A stretch of 64,000 nt of DNA from Ciceribacter lividus (GTDB taxonomy: Bacteria > Pseudomonadota > Alphaproteobacteria > Rhizobiales > Rhizobiaceae). Location of the stretch: NCBI RefSeq assembly GCF_003337715.1, contig NZ_QPIX01000012.1:62001-126000 (forward strand). The letters run 5' to 3'. The position numbers and the translations under genes are program-made. The notes beneath the pieces were generated by a model, which saw nothing but the letters and a program-made list of their open reading frames with translations, ran no database searches and was not told the DNA's origin. This document shows, piece by piece, positions 16,476 to 25,610 of this stretch. Numbering within the stretch: the stretch's first letter is position 1; the number at the start of each line of letters is the position of its first letter.

Positions 16476-17555
16476 ATGGAAGACCGGAATTCCGCAGAAG
16501 GAAAGCGCTTTGTCGCCGGATGGGACATCGGCGGCGCTCATCTGAAGATGGCGCTCTGCGAGAATGGTGTCGTCACGCATTCGGCCACGCTGAAGACATC
16601 GATGTGGCTCGGCATCGACGAGGTCCGGAGGGGCATCGAATCCTTGCGGGCGGAAGTGCCGGCGGGCGCTGCAAATGCCTTCACCATGACGGCCGAGCTT
16701 TCCGACGGATTTGCCGACCGGCGCGAAGGTGTAGCGGGCATTCTCTCGTTGATCGAAGAGGAGTTCGGCACTGAGGACACTCGCATCTACGCCGGTCGTG
16801 CCGGCTTCGCCGATACCGCGCAAGCACGCGGCCTCGCGCCCGACATCGCATCCGCCAATTGGCACGCGACAGCCGCGCTTGCGGCGAGCGTCGTCCGGGA
16901 TGCCCTGTTCGTCGACATGGGTTCGACGACCACCGACATCCTCGCGCTGCGGGACGGCAAAGTGGCAAACACAGGCTATTCGGATGCCGAGCGACTACTC
17001 TCCGGCGAACTGGTCTATACCGGTTTCACACGATCGGCACTGATCGGCATCGCCGAGCGTGTTCCAGTCGGCGGCACGATGACGCCGCTGATGAACGAGT
17101 ACTTTGCCAACACGGCCGACATCGCCCGCATTCTCGGCATGCTCGACGAGGCGGATGACCAGTATCCGTCAGCCGACCGGCGGGAGAAGACCCTGACCGG
17201 ATCGATCGGCCGGCTGGCGCGAATGATCGGTCGCGATGGACCGGATCTCTCGACCGAGGAATGGAGCGATATCGCCCTCTGGTTCAGCGAGCATCAGTTA
17301 CGGATGGTGCACGACGGCGCCCTCCGCGTTGCGGCCGATCATCGGCTTGCCCGCGGCGCGCCTGTGGTCGGAGCCGGCATCGGCCGGCCACAGATCCGCA
17401 GACTTGCCGCACGACTGGAGCGGCCGTTCGTCGATTTCGGAACGCTGATCAACGCCGTCGAACCGGCACGCGAAACGGCCTGCAAGGCGGCACCGGCGGC
17501 AGCCGTGGCTTTGCTCGCCGCCGCAGAGATCAGCAAGTCTGCGGATGCAGGCTAG
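16476..17555 (+). CDS. mfnF: H4MPT-linked C1 pathway protein, MfnF-type (ASKHA fold)
   Basis: A 359-residue protein of the hydantoinase/oxoprolinase-like ASKHA group annotated as an H4MPT-linked C1 transfer pathway protein. Visible nucleotide-site motifs are GWDIGGAHLKMAL near residue 15 and LFVDMGSTTTDILAL near residue 145, with GAPVVGAGIGRPQIRRLA near the C-terminus. The archaeal homolog MfnF joins the furan and tyramine-glutamate halves of methanofuran. That function is inferred here from homology and from linkage to mfnE and mfnB. Its last four bases overlap the convergent DUF447 gene. Confidence 0.82.
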   Translation: MEDRNSAEGKRFVAGWDIGGAHLKMALCENGVVTHSATLKTSMWLGIDEVRRGIESLRAEVPAGAANAFTMTAELSDGFADRREGVAGILSLIEEEFGTEDTRIYAGRAGFADTAQARGLAPDIASANWHATAALAASVVRDALFVDMGSTTTDILALRDGKVANTGYSDAERLLSGELVYTGFTRSALIGIAERVPVGGTMTPLMNEYFANTADIARILGMLDEADDQYPSADRREKTLTGSIGRLARMIGRDGPDLSTEEWSDIALWFSEHQLRMVHDGALRVAADHRLARGAPVVGAGIGRPQIRRLAARLERPFVDFGTLINAVEPARETACKAAPAAAVALLAAAEISKSADAG

Positions 17556-18115
17556 CCTGTCGTCCGGTGCTGCTCGACCCGTTCCATGAGCCAATTCCAC
17601 GCCAGCCGCTCGTCGGGGCCGGACGTCTTGTCGACGGCGATCTTCAGGTAGTCGATCTCCCGCTCGACCTTGTCTCTCGGGAGCATGTGCAACCGGCTCA
17701 CCAGAATGGCGAGTTCCAGCACGGCGGCTTTTGCACGGTTGAGCCCGGTGAAGGGCGCATGCATTTCCTCGCCGACGACCTTGCAGAAATGCCGCGGGCG
17801 CACGCCGTCATCGTCGACAGAGACCACCTGCAGCAGTGAATGGCTGAGCGCCGATTGCAGCCGCGGCACTGGCCAGTCGGCGACGGGTACAAGCGGCCAG
17901 TCTTTCCGCCCGGTCAGGCAACCCGCGAAGACCAGCATGTCATCGGTGTAGTTTGCGACGGCGAACGGCACCGCAGCGAGATTGTCGAGCGTCCGGGAGG
18001 GCCGAAAGGGGGCGATGACCCAGCAGTCACCCTCGGCGATGATGCCGAGCGGCGCGATATGCGGCTGGCCGACGGCATCGACGGTGGTCACGATCACTTC
18101 ACGGATGTAGCTCAC
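17552..18115 (-). CDS. DUF447-family protein
   Basis: A 187-residue protein matching the archaeal and methylotroph DUF447 family, predicted to have a flavin-reductase-like split barrel. Typical pieces are REVIVTTVDAVGQPHIAPLGI at the N-terminus, VIAPFRPSRTLDNLAAVPFAVANYTDD, and RAKAAVLELAILVSRLHML. Biochemical function is not established. A role in H4MPT biosynthesis is suggested only by co-occurrence. The start is GTG at 18115, overlapping the preceding stop as GTGA. Confidence 0.75.
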   Translation of the reverse strand: MSYIREVIVTTVDAVGQPHIAPLGIIAEGDCWVIAPFRPSRTLDNLAAVPFAVANYTDDMLVFAGCLTGRKDWPLVPVADWPVPRLQSALSHSLLQVVSVDDDGVRPRHFCKVVGEEMHAPFTGLNRAKAAVLELAILVSRLHMLPRDKVEREIDYLKIAVDKTSGPDERLAWNWLMERVEQHRTTG

Positions 18116-19509
18116 TTGCCCTCCTTCTTCGCGCGCAGCGTGTGGCCGGCCTCGGCGAGCCGCGTCCGGTCCTCTGTCTTCTCCGGGACGGCGACACCCC
18201 AGGCGAGCGGTTCGTCCTGCACGTAACGCTTGCCGAGTTTCCAGGCGATCTCCGCCTTGGTGAGCTCCGCGCCGAGATAGAATGCGTGTGCGCCGTCGGT
18301 CGCAACCTCGAGATCGGGAAAGAAGGAGAACGCATCCTGCCCGGTCCGGTGGTCCCGCGCATTGAAGACATGCACGCCGTCGGGCGCCGTCATGATGCGG
18401 AAGTTGGCGTCGCGAACAGTGCCCGCCAAGGCCTCAATATCCGCGCTCGAGTAAGGAAACGGCTTGCGGTCGTGCACCTGCAAGAGCCCGGGATCATAGC
18501 CCTTCGGCAACGCGCCGTCTCGCTTGGCGGCATACATGATCCGCCGCGCGCGATCATGCTCTTCCACCGTGCGCGCGGTATGCGGGCTGACATTGACGAC
18601 CAGCACGTTGCCGATCGAGAGCTCGGAACAAAGGCCGAGAAGCACGGCCGTCACACCGGAGGAATCGGCATCCGTGAGTTCCGTCAGGTTCCCCGTTCCC
18701 ATCAGCATGGAGACGTCAGGCCAGCGCCGGCGCGCCTCGATGAAGCGGCCGAGCGACGCAGCAAAGCCAAAATGAATGGGATCGAGGACCGGATCGATGA
18801 TGAATTCGATGCCCGCCTCGCGCGCTACCTCGATGGCGCGACCGAGGGAGTCGAGGTCGCCGGGAACAGCGGGGATCAGGACCGGCGTGATCTTGTAACG
18901 GGTGGCAAGATCGAGCGTGTGTTCCGTGAGGCTCAGGAGAAAGTCCGCGCCCGCTTCCGCCGCCGCTTCCAGTTCGGCGAGATCGGCGGAATCGACGCTG
19001 ACGGCCAACCCCTCCGCCTTCAGGCGCTGAATGGCCTCACGCAAATGACTGAAAGGCGTATCCGGCAGACATCCGAGATCGATGACGTCTGCCCCGGCTT
19101 CGGCCAGCGAGCGGGCGCGCTCGAGCAGCAGGTCGATCGGCAGCGCCGACGCATCGACGATCTCGGCGAATATGCGCAGGTCGTGGCGTGAGAGATCGAC
19201 GGCCCTCCCCTTGCGTCCGAGGAAGGCCGGCAGATCGGCGATCTCATCGGGGCCCCGGACAAAGCGGACGCCGAATTCCGACGTCAGTCGCTCGATATTT
19301 CCCCGGAAACGGCCGGGCAGGACGACACGATTCACCGCGGAAGGGCATTTGAGCCGCCGTTTGATGATCTCTTCCGTCATCAGAGCCGCGACTTTGACGC
19401 CGATATCGACAATGTCATAGGTGAAATCTCTCTTCTCCAACCCGGCGAGAACGTTCTCGAGCCTGGTCTTCGCCAGATGTCCGGTCAGGAAGACGAGATG
19501 TTCAACCAT
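18112..19509 (-). CDS. Dihydropteroate-synthase-like protein of the H4MPT pathway
   Basis: A 465-residue protein. The central part has the DHPS pterin-binding pattern: ERARSLAEAGADVIDLGCLPDTP, then SVDSADLAELEAAAEAGADFLLSL and MLMGTGNLTELTDADS. The N-terminal 110 residues (HLVFLTGHLAKTRLENVLAGL) and the C-terminal domain are characteristic of the methanopterin-type DHPS relatives in archaea and methylotrophs. It probably joins a pterin pyrophosphate to the ribofuranosyl-aniline moiety made after MptG. This is inferred, not shown. It overlaps the flavoprotein gene by 8 bases. Confidence 0.82.
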   Translation of the reverse strand: MVEHLVFLTGHLAKTRLENVLAGLEKRDFTYDIVDIGVKVAALMTEEIIKRRLKCPSAVNRVVLPGRFRGNIERLTSEFGVRFVRGPDEIADLPAFLGRKGRAVDLSRHDLRIFAEIVDASALPIDLLLERARSLAEAGADVIDLGCLPDTPFSHLREAIQRLKAEGLAVSVDSADLAELEAAAEAGADFLLSLTEHTLDLATRYKITPVLIPAVPGDLDSLGRAIEVAREAGIEFIIDPVLDPIHFGFAASLGRFIEARRRWPDVSMLMGTGNLTELTDADSSGVTAVLLGLCSELSIGNVLVVNVSPHTARTVEEHDRARRIMYAAKRDGALPKGYDPGLLQVHDRKPFPYSSADIEALAGTVRDANFRIMTAPDGVHVFNARDHRTGQDAFSFFPDLEVATDGAHAFYLGAELTKAEIAWKLGKRYVQDEPLAWGVAVPEKTEDRTRLAEAGHTLRAKKEGK

Positions 19510-20053
19510 CGCCGGCGAGCGCCTCCCTGCGATGCGCGACCGCGAGCCTCAACTCTGCCAGCGACTCGACGACCTGCGTGCGTTCGAAGGTCTTGAGCTT
19601 TGCCGTGTTTTCGAGATCGATCCGGCGGGGATAGACCTTCACCAGTCCGCCCGGCGCCATGGTTTCGAGTTCAGGCGCGGTATCGCACGCAAAGACGATG
19701 GACGGCACCCGGCATTTTCCGGCCTGCGCATAGACGTTCGTCGCCAGCGTATCGGAAATCCCGACGACGCATTTTGCGACCGTATTGGACGTTGCCGGCG
19801 CAATGACGACGGTGTGGTAGACACCATGATAGAAGCTGCCGACGGGAACCGAACTCGCCGTTTTGTCGTGCAGCACACGCATCGTGTCCGGAAAATCGAG
19901 CTTCAGCTTGTACATCCGCAGCACTTCGGCCGCGGCCTTCGACACGAACACGTCGCAGTGGGTTAGCGTATGGATGAGTTCGAAGCTCTCGACGAAGAAG
20001 TGTCCGGAACCGGTCAGAACCCAGGCCCAGCGGGGTGTCTCCAGGTGCGTCAT
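19502..20053 (-). CDS. Archaeal-type flavoprotein, probable dihydromethanopterin reductase
   Basis: A 183-residue flavoprotein of the phosphopantothenoylcysteine-decarboxylase-like fold. The N-terminus WVLTGSGHFFVESFELI, the YHTVVIAPATSNTVAKCVVGISD segment and the VPSIVFACD strand match the archaeal flavoprotein group that includes DmrB, the enzyme reducing dihydromethanopterin to H4MPT. In the absence of a visible DmrA-type gene, it is the best candidate for the last step of cofactor synthesis here. Start and stop both overlap neighbours (ATGA with mfnE). Confidence 0.75.
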   Translation of the reverse strand: MTHLETPRWAWVLTGSGHFFVESFELIHTLTHCDVFVSKAAAEVLRMYKLKLDFPDTMRVLHDKTASSVPVGSFYHGVYHTVVIAPATSNTVAKCVVGISDTLATNVYAQAGKCRVPSIVFACDTAPELETMAPGGLVKVYPRRIDLENTAKLKTFERTQVVESLAELRLAVAHRREALAGDG

Positions 20054-20688
20054 GAACCGAGAGCCTCCTCCGCGACCTTGCGGGCAACCAGACGACCCGG
20101 AATGTCCGATGCAGCAAGAGCGTCGCGTGCACTCCCGAGGCTCTCCGGTCCCGCGACATAGAGCTCCGTTTCACCGCTCAGCGCACGCGGCAGGTAATCA
20201 TCGACCAGCTGCCGAGCCACCAACGTTTCGACATCCACATCTTCGGGGCCAATCTCGGCCTGCTTGACCAGGAGGAGCCTTTCAGCCCGGATACGACCGG
20301 CCAGCCAGGCAGCCAGTGAATCGGAAGTCACGCGCCAGGATCGCAGGATATCGGGCGCTCCGCGCGTCATCGAGGACGGCAGCCAGACCGGCACGAGCCC
20401 GGAGTTCCAAGCCTGTTCCATGTCGCGGATCGTCATGCTTGGCCGGAACCGCTCGCTCCGTTCGGCGATGACAAGCCCGAACTGGTCCATGGCAAGGATC
20501 GCCATGTCGTGGGCAACCTCGTCCGAATAGCCGAGCGGCTTCTGCATCACGCGGATATGGTCTGCAAAAGGACCGCCTCCTGGCACCAGAACCAAAGGGA
20601 AGCAGGCGTCGGCGAGGAGATCGATCCATCGCTGCATCTCGTCGCCGCCGGCGGTGCTTCCTCCGAGTTTCACGACCACCGGCTTCAT
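20050..20688 (-). CDS. mfnE: Amino acid kinase family protein, MfnE-type
   Basis: A 212-residue amino acid kinase fold protein. It has the nucleotide-site start VVVKLGGSTAG, then LVLVPGGGPFADHIR, HDMAILAMDQFGLVIAE and RVTSDSLAAWLAGRI. Archaeal MfnE phosphorylates aminomethylfuran phosphate to the diphosphate used by MfnF. The same role is likely here because mfnB overlaps it by an ATGA and mfnF is nearby. Length is short, as usual for this branch. A longer upstream frame into mfnB is rejected as shadow sequence. Confidence 0.83.
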   Translation of the reverse strand: MKPVVVKLGGSTAGGDEMQRWIDLLADACFPLVLVPGGGPFADHIRVMQKPLGYSDEVAHDMAILAMDQFGLVIAERSERFRPSMTIRDMEQAWNSGLVPVWLPSSMTRGAPDILRSWRVTSDSLAAWLAGRIRAERLLLVKQAEIGPEDVDVETLVARQLVDDYLPRALSGETELYVAGPESLGSARDALAASDIPGRLVARKVAEEALGS

Positions 20689-21869
20689 GAGGGGACGGCT
20701 CCACGCCCGCGATGCTCGGCGGCATGGGTGCCCGCGCGGTCCCCTGATCTTGCCGCATGCTGCCGATCCTGTTTGCGTTCGATGATCACACCGACGCCAC
20801 CGGGACCGAGCTCGAGCTTTTCCGCACGGACGACGACATTGGTCACGCGGGGATTTTCGAGCACGAACGCGGCGATCTGTTCGGCCAGCGTCTCCACCAG
20901 CTCGATATGGCCGCGCGCAACGAGCGAGCGGATGCCGTCCATGATGAGGTCGTAGGAGACGACGTGCCGCATGTCCTCCGGGTTGCGGGTGACCCGCAAC
21001 ACGTCCGCCGTCACGTCGAAACGCATCCGCTGCGTCTTGCCGTGCTCGAAGCTGTAGGCGCCGATTTCGACTGGCAGGACGAAGTCCCGCACGAAAATCT
21101 TGTCGGTGCCGAGACCGAGTTCGGACGCATCCGGAAAGTATCCGCGCGCCGCCAGCAGCTTGTAGTCGACGCGCGATTGCGTACCGGCCGGCTGTTCTTC
21201 CGGAATCAATGCCCGAATCTTCAGTGCGGCATCGCGATTGATCTCGGCGTCCCGCACGAGATTGTCGCAAAGTGCACCTCGAAAACCGATGAAGTCTGGA
21301 TTGTAGGCGAGAAGCCGCGGAACGTCCGGCGCCTCCAGCGACCCGGCGAGACCGGCTGTGAGTCCGCGGGCATGGCAATCGGCAACGAACGTGCCGATAC
21401 GGTCGGTGCTCATGTGCTGCAGCAAGCGGCCCTTCGTCTTGTCGGCAGTGTCGATCATCACACCGTGGAAGCCGGCCTCCGCGAATACGTCGATGACATT
21501 CTCGGGATACACGTAATCGGCGAAGAGGACTGCCACGAGTTTCCTGTTCGCCGCAATGCCGGCAAGGCCCTTTGCGCAGTCCGTGAGATAGTCAGACGGA
21601 AGAAAGCCGATCTTGATGAAATCGACGCCGGTCGCGGCCAGCTCGTCGACCTTTGCCCTTACGACGTCGGGCTCCATCGGCAGATCGCCTGAGGCGGCGC
21701 TGGTGAGCCGACGACCGTTCACGAAAGCAACGATCTCGGCGATGTCCCTCATATCCACGGCGCCCAAAGCACCCCGTGACGGCTCCTTGAGATCAATGAT
21801 GTCGGCACCGGCCTGCAGGGCGATTTCCGCCTCCTGACGGCTCCGAACACTTGCCAACATCTTGGTCAT
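20685..21869 (-). CDS. mfnB: MfnB-FolB fusion: furan phosphate synthase plus dihydroneopterin aldolase domain
   Basis: A 394-residue two-domain protein. Residues 1 to about 235 are a TIM barrel of the MfnB type (MLASVRSRQEAEIALQAGAD, DLKEPSRGALGA, VDFIKIGFLPSDY), making the furan phosphate of methanofuran from glyceraldehyde 3-phosphate. Residues about 256 to 365 are a FolB-like dihydroneopterin aldolase domain (DKIFVRDFVLPVEIGAYSFEHG, VSYDLIMDGI, HIELVETLAEQIAAFVL), expected to act on the pterin of H4MPT. A His/Arg-rich tail follows. The ATG at 21867-21869 has GAGGAGA upstream. One polypeptide thus serves both cofactor pathways. Confidence 0.85.
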   Translation of the reverse strand: MTKMLASVRSRQEAEIALQAGADIIDLKEPSRGALGAVDMRDIAEIVAFVNGRRLTSAASGDLPMEPDVVRAKVDELAATGVDFIKIGFLPSDYLTDCAKGLAGIAANRKLVAVLFADYVYPENVIDVFAEAGFHGVMIDTADKTKGRLLQHMSTDRIGTFVADCHARGLTAGLAGSLEAPDVPRLLAYNPDFIGFRGALCDNLVRDAEINRDAALKIRALIPEEQPAGTQSRVDYKLLAARGYFPDASELGLGTDKIFVRDFVLPVEIGAYSFEHGKTQRMRFDVTADVLRVTRNPEDMRHVVSYDLIMDGIRSLVARGHIELVETLAEQIAAFVLENPRVTNVVVRAEKLELGPGGVGVIIERKQDRQHAARSGDRAGTHAAEHRGRGAVPS

Positions 21870-22040
21870 CAAAATTCTCCTCGCACGACAGGGTTAGCGT
21901 CTCCCGCGCGGCGAGAAAAGCGTAAATCGAGGCTTGAGATTACGGATAGGTTGTATAAAAACAAGTTGGGCACCTTTACTGCTTCAGCCGTCGTCACTCG
22001 TGTGACGGCGTGGGGAAGTGGTTATCCTGCGGAGAGCACG

Positions 22041-23252
22041 GTGCCTGAAACTCTCGCGTTTTTATTGGGCTTTTTTTTGCTGCTCGTCAATGCGGCCGAC
22101 CTCCGGGCGCAGGATGGCGGCGCGGGAGCAGTGCCGACGGAGATCGGCATCGGATACCTGCGCGCCTACGAACCGCAACTGGCGCTGTCGGTCCTCGACA
22201 TTCCGCCACGCGACGAGGGCGTGGCCGGCGCGAACGTCGCGATCAACGATAACAACACGACGGGCAAATTCCTCGGGCAGTCCTTCAGCCTCGACGTCGT
22301 TGAGGTCAAATTCGATGCGGATGTGGTAGCGGCGTTCAGGGAGATGCTCGCCCGCGGCGACAAGTTCGTGCTGACCGACGTCTCCGCAGCCCAATTGCTC
22401 TCGATCGCCGACCTCGCCCGCGACAACGGTGTGCTCCTCTTCAACGTCGGCGCCACCGACGACGTGTTGCGCGAGGAAGAATGCCGGTCGAACGTCTTCC
22501 ACACCGCACCGACCCGCAGCATGCTGGCCGATGGTCTCGCGCAATATCTCGTATGGAAGCAGTGGCGGAGATGGGTGCTGCTTTACGGCTCGCACGAGCG
22601 CGACCAGCTTTATGCCGATGCAATCCGTCGCGCCGCTGCACGCTTCGGTGCGACGATCGTCGAGGAGCGCTTGTACCAGGACACCGGCTCCGCCCGCCGC
22701 ACCGACACGGGCGTCATCCAGGTGCAACGCCAGATGCCCGTCTTCACCCAGAACCTGCCGGAGCATGACGTCGTCGTCGTCGCCGACGAGAGCGAGGTGT
22801 TCGGCAGCTACGTCCCCTACCGCACCTGGACACCGCGCCCGGTCGCCGGCACCGCCGGACTCATCCCTTCAAGCTGGCATCCGGCGAGCGAACAATGGGG
22901 CGGATCGCAGATCCAGAACCGTTTCTCCAAGGCAACCGGCAGGCGCATGCTGTCCAAGGACATGCAGGCATGGACAGCCGTGCGCATCCTCGGCGAAGCG
23001 GCGACCCGCACGCAAGGTAACGATCCCGAGAAAATCGAAGCCTTCATAAAGTCGGACGACTTCTCGATCGCCGCCTTCAAGGGGCAGAAAGTGACCTTCC
23101 GCACCTGGAACTGGCAATTGCGCCAGCCCATCCTGCTGGGCGACGGCCGAGGCGTCGTCTCAACCTCCCCCCAGGAGGGCTTTCTCCATCAATTCTCGGA
23201 GCTCGACACGCTCGGCGTGGACCGGCCCGAAACCAAGTGCAAGCTGAAATAG
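22041..23252 (+). CDS. Quinoprotein-associated ABC transporter periplasmic binding protein
   Basis: A 403-residue protein of the branched-chain-amino-acid type periplasmic binding family, in the subgroup linked to PQQ-dependent alcohol oxidation. The GTG at 22041 has GGAG upstream and opens a clear signal peptide (PETLAFLLGFFLLLVNAADLRAQ-like). Conserved parts include LLFNVGATDDVLREEECRSNVFHTAP and QYLVWKQWRRWVLLYG. The substrate is unknown. It is the first gene of a six-gene plus-strand run whose transporter genes are exporter-like, an odd combination. An earlier TTG frame start at 21951 is rejected. Confidence 0.8.
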   Translation: MPETLAFLLGFFLLLVNAADLRAQDGGAGAVPTEIGIGYLRAYEPQLALSVLDIPPRDEGVAGANVAINDNNTTGKFLGQSFSLDVVEVKFDADVVAAFREMLARGDKFVLTDVSAAQLLSIADLARDNGVLLFNVGATDDVLREEECRSNVFHTAPTRSMLADGLAQYLVWKQWRRWVLLYGSHERDQLYADAIRRAAARFGATIVEERLYQDTGSARRTDTGVIQVQRQMPVFTQNLPEHDVVVVADESEVFGSYVPYRTWTPRPVAGTAGLIPSSWHPASEQWGGSQIQNRFSKATGRRMLSKDMQAWTAVRILGEAATRTQGNDPEKIEAFIKSDDFSIAAFKGQKVTFRTWNWQLRQPILLGDGRGVVSTSPQEGFLHQFSELDTLGVDRPETKCKLK

Positions 23253-23270
23253 AAAGAGTGGGAGGAGAGA

Positions 23271-24245
23271 ATGCAGCGACTTCTCAGGCAGCTCTATTGC
23301 GCCGCCGTGGCGACGGTCATCGCCGAGCCCGCTTGGGCGAATGCGGTCTACGTGTCCAATGAAAAAGACAACACGGTGACCATCGTCGACTCCGACACGA
23401 TGGAGCCGGTCAAGACGATCAATGTCGGGCAGCGCCCCCGCGGCATCACCGTCTCCCGCGACGGCAAGTTTCTCTACGTCTGTGCCAGCGACGACGATAC
23501 CGTCGAGATCATCGACACGGCGACCCACGAGATTGTCGGCAGCCTGCCGTCCGGCCCGGATCCGGAGCTCTTCGTTCTTTCCCCCGACGGCAAGACGCTC
23601 TACGTCGCAAACGAAGACGACAACCTCGTCACCGTCATCGACGTCGAGCAGAAGAGCGTTCTCGCGGAAATCCCGGTCGGCGTGGAGCCCGAAGGCATGG
23701 GCATAAGTCCGGACGGGAAGATCATGGTGAACACGTCTGAGACGACCAACATGGCGCACTTCATCGATACGGAGAGCCATGAGATCGTCTCCAACGTACT
23801 GGTCGATGCGCGTCCACGTTTCGCACAGTTCAAGCCGGACGGCTCGGAGGTCTGGGTGAGTGCGGAGATCGGCGGAACGATCTCGGTGATCGACAATGCC
23901 AGCCGTGAGGTGAAGCACAAGATCAACTTCGAAATCCAGGGACTGCGGTCCGAAGCGATCCAGCCGGTCGGCATACGGATCTCCGCCGACGGCAAGAAGG
24001 CCTATGTCGCCCTCGGTCCCGCGAACCGGGTCGCGGTCGTCAATGCGGAGACCTACGAGGTCGAGAAGTACGTGCTGGTCGGCCAGCGCGTCTGGCAGCT
24101 CGCGTTCACGCCGGACGGCAAGTACATCATCAGCACCAACGGGCTTTCGAACGACATTACCTTCATCGACACGCAATCCGACGAGCCGGTGAAATCGGTC
24201 ACCGTCGGAGCCCTGCCCTGGGGCGTGACGGTGGCGCCAAACTGA
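23271..24245 (+). CDS. Quinoprotein-associated YVTN beta-propeller protein
   Basis: A 324-residue secreted protein. After a signal peptide ending near AWA, seven or so repeats of the YVTN type are visible (VYVSNEKDNTVTIVDSDTMEPVKTI, LYVCASDDDTVEIIDTATHEIVGSL, LYVANEDDNLVTVIDVEQKSVLAEI). These fold as a beta-propeller in the periplasm. The family is defined by co-occurrence with PQQ-dependent dehydrogenases. No heme or PQQ site is evident. A scaffold or ligand-presenting role for the ABC system is inference. Confidence 0.85.
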   Translation: MQRLLRQLYCAAVATVIAEPAWANAVYVSNEKDNTVTIVDSDTMEPVKTINVGQRPRGITVSRDGKFLYVCASDDDTVEIIDTATHEIVGSLPSGPDPELFVLSPDGKTLYVANEDDNLVTVIDVEQKSVLAEIPVGVEPEGMGISPDGKIMVNTSETTNMAHFIDTESHEIVSNVLVDARPRFAQFKPDGSEVWVSAEIGGTISVIDNASREVKHKINFEIQGLRSEAIQPVGIRISADGKKAYVALGPANRVAVVNAETYEVEKYVLVGQRVWQLAFTPDGKYIISTNGLSNDITFIDTQSDEPVKSVTVGALPWGVTVAPN

Positions 24246-24272
24246 CCTGCAACAGAAAACCGGGAGGACCGA

Positions 24273-24731
24273 ATGTCCAAGCTCAAGCTCGTCGCATACG
24301 CAGCCATCATCAGCCTGCTTTCAATCCAACCTTACGCAGCCGCCCAGGAAGAGGACGACGACAACGACCAGCCGAAGGTCACGCGCGCCAGCAAAAATCT
24401 GCCGGAACTGATCCTCGGTTCGAAGGAGGATATCTACACCGTAAACCAGAAGGACTTCGAACTCGTCGCCGGCCAGGGTTACCGCTGGAAGGTCACATCG
24501 GCGGGAGGCCTCGAATACAAGTTCGCAACCGATCTCTTCCGGAACGTCTGGATGAACCAGATCATCATCGACGACCTTGAAGTGCACATGAACGGTGCTC
24601 CCGCCTGGCTGGAATTCGACGCCGAGGGGACGATCAATGTTCAGTTCACCACCGTCAGGCCGGGAGAATACACCTGGTCCGTGCCTGATCTCGCCGACAA
24701 GGGCATGAAGGGCAAGATCGTCATCAAGTAA
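24273..24731 (+). CDS. Small secreted acidic protein, cupredoxin-like
   Basis: A 152-residue protein with a signal peptide cut near YAAAQ, an acidic stretch EEDDDNDQ, and then a beta-rich domain (LVAGQGYRWKVTSAGGLEYKF, TTVRPGEYTWSVPDLADKGMKGKIVIK) whose ending resembles cupredoxin-type folds. The usual Cys and His copper ligands of a type 1 site are not seen, so copper binding is doubtful. It lies between the propeller and the ABC ATPase with short gaps and is probably part of the same periplasmic assembly. Confidence 0.65.
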   Translation: MSKLKLVAYAAIISLLSIQPYAAAQEEDDDNDQPKVTRASKNLPELILGSKEDIYTVNQKDFELVAGQGYRWKVTSAGGLEYKFATDLFRNVWMNQIIIDDLEVHMNGAPAWLEFDAEGTINVQFTTVRPGEYTWSVPDLADKGMKGKIVIK

Positions 24732-24800
24732 CTGCCCACTTTCCGTGCAACACAGGAGCGGGTGGCGGCGTATCGTCACCCGCGGGAAGGGGAGCCTCCA

Positions 24801-25610
24801 ATGATCAAGGCCGGATTGCCCGAAGGTGTGAATACGAAGCCGAAGCAGGATGCGGCACTGCCTCCGCTGGAACTGAGTTCCGTCAGCTACAGCTACGGCA
24901 GCCGCAAGGTGCTCGACAATGTCTCCTTTTCGATCGAAGCCGGCCGGTTTGCAGTGCTGCTCGGTCTCAACGGCGCCGGCAAGACCACGCTCTTTTCATT
25001 GATCAGCCACCTCTTTTCGCCACAGACCGGCACGATCCGCATCTTCGGTCACGACATACGTCGCAAGGCCGGAAGCGCGCTTCGCCGGCTTGGCATCGTC
25101 TTCCAGGCCCGGACCCTTGATCTCGATCTCACCGTCCTGCAGAACCTCGCCTACCACGCCTCTCTACACGGGATCGGCACGCGCACGGCGCGCGATCGTA
25201 TCCGGGAACTGCTCGCCTCGATCGACATGGAGGACCGGCTGCACGACAAGGCGCGCAGCCTCTCCGGAGGACAGATGCGGCGCGTTGAAATCGTCCGCGC
25301 GCTCCTTCACCGCCCGTCACTGCTGCTACTGGACGAGGCGACCGTCGGGCTCGACATCAAGTCGAGGGCGGCGATCCTCGCCGATATCCGGCACCTCGTC
25401 GCACAGGAAGGCATCAGCGTCCTCTGGGCGACCCACCTGATCGATGAAGTCAACCAGGCGGACCAGGTTGTGGTTCTGAACATCGGAAAGGTCGTCGCCG
25501 ACGGTGCCGTGGCGGACGTAATCCGACAAACCGGTTCCACGACGCTCCATCAGGCATTCTCCACGCTCACAGGCATCGTGGACATCCGAGCAGGAGGTAC
25601 ACGGCCATGA
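24801..25610 (+). CDS. ABC transporter ATP-binding protein, PQQ-associated
   Basis: A 269-residue ABC ATPase. Walker A is GLNGAGKTTLFSLI, the signature is SLSGGQMRRVEIVRAL, and Walker B is LLLLDEATVGLD, followed by a switch His in WATHLIDE. It belongs to the ABC-2 (drug/polysaccharide export-like) group found beside PQQ-dependent alcohol dehydrogenases. The ATG at 24801 has GGGGAG upstream; 13 extra in-frame codons before it are not supported. The end overlaps the permease start. Confidence 0.88.
   Translation: MIKAGLPEGVNTKPKQDAALPPLELSSVSYSYGSRKVLDNVSFSIEAGRFAVLLGLNGAGKTTLFSLISHLFSPQTGTIRIFGHDIRRKAGSALRRLGIVFQARTLDLDLTVLQNLAYHASLHGIGTRTARDRIRELLASIDMEDRLHDKARSLSGGQMRRVEIVRALLHRPSLLLLDEATVGLDIKSRAAILADIRHLVAQEGISVLWATHLIDEVNQADQVVVLNIGKVVADGAVADVIRQTGSTTLHQAFSTLTGIVDIRAGGTRP

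Noticed and set aside
21930..21960. Promoter TTGAGA and TATAAA near 21936-21956
   Set aside because: The spacer is only about 14 bases, too short for a confident sigma-70 promoter.
24273..24731. Blue copper (cupredoxin) electron carrier
   Set aside because: The fold-like C-terminus is suggestive, but no Cys and no His-Cys-His-Met ligand set is present in the mature protein.
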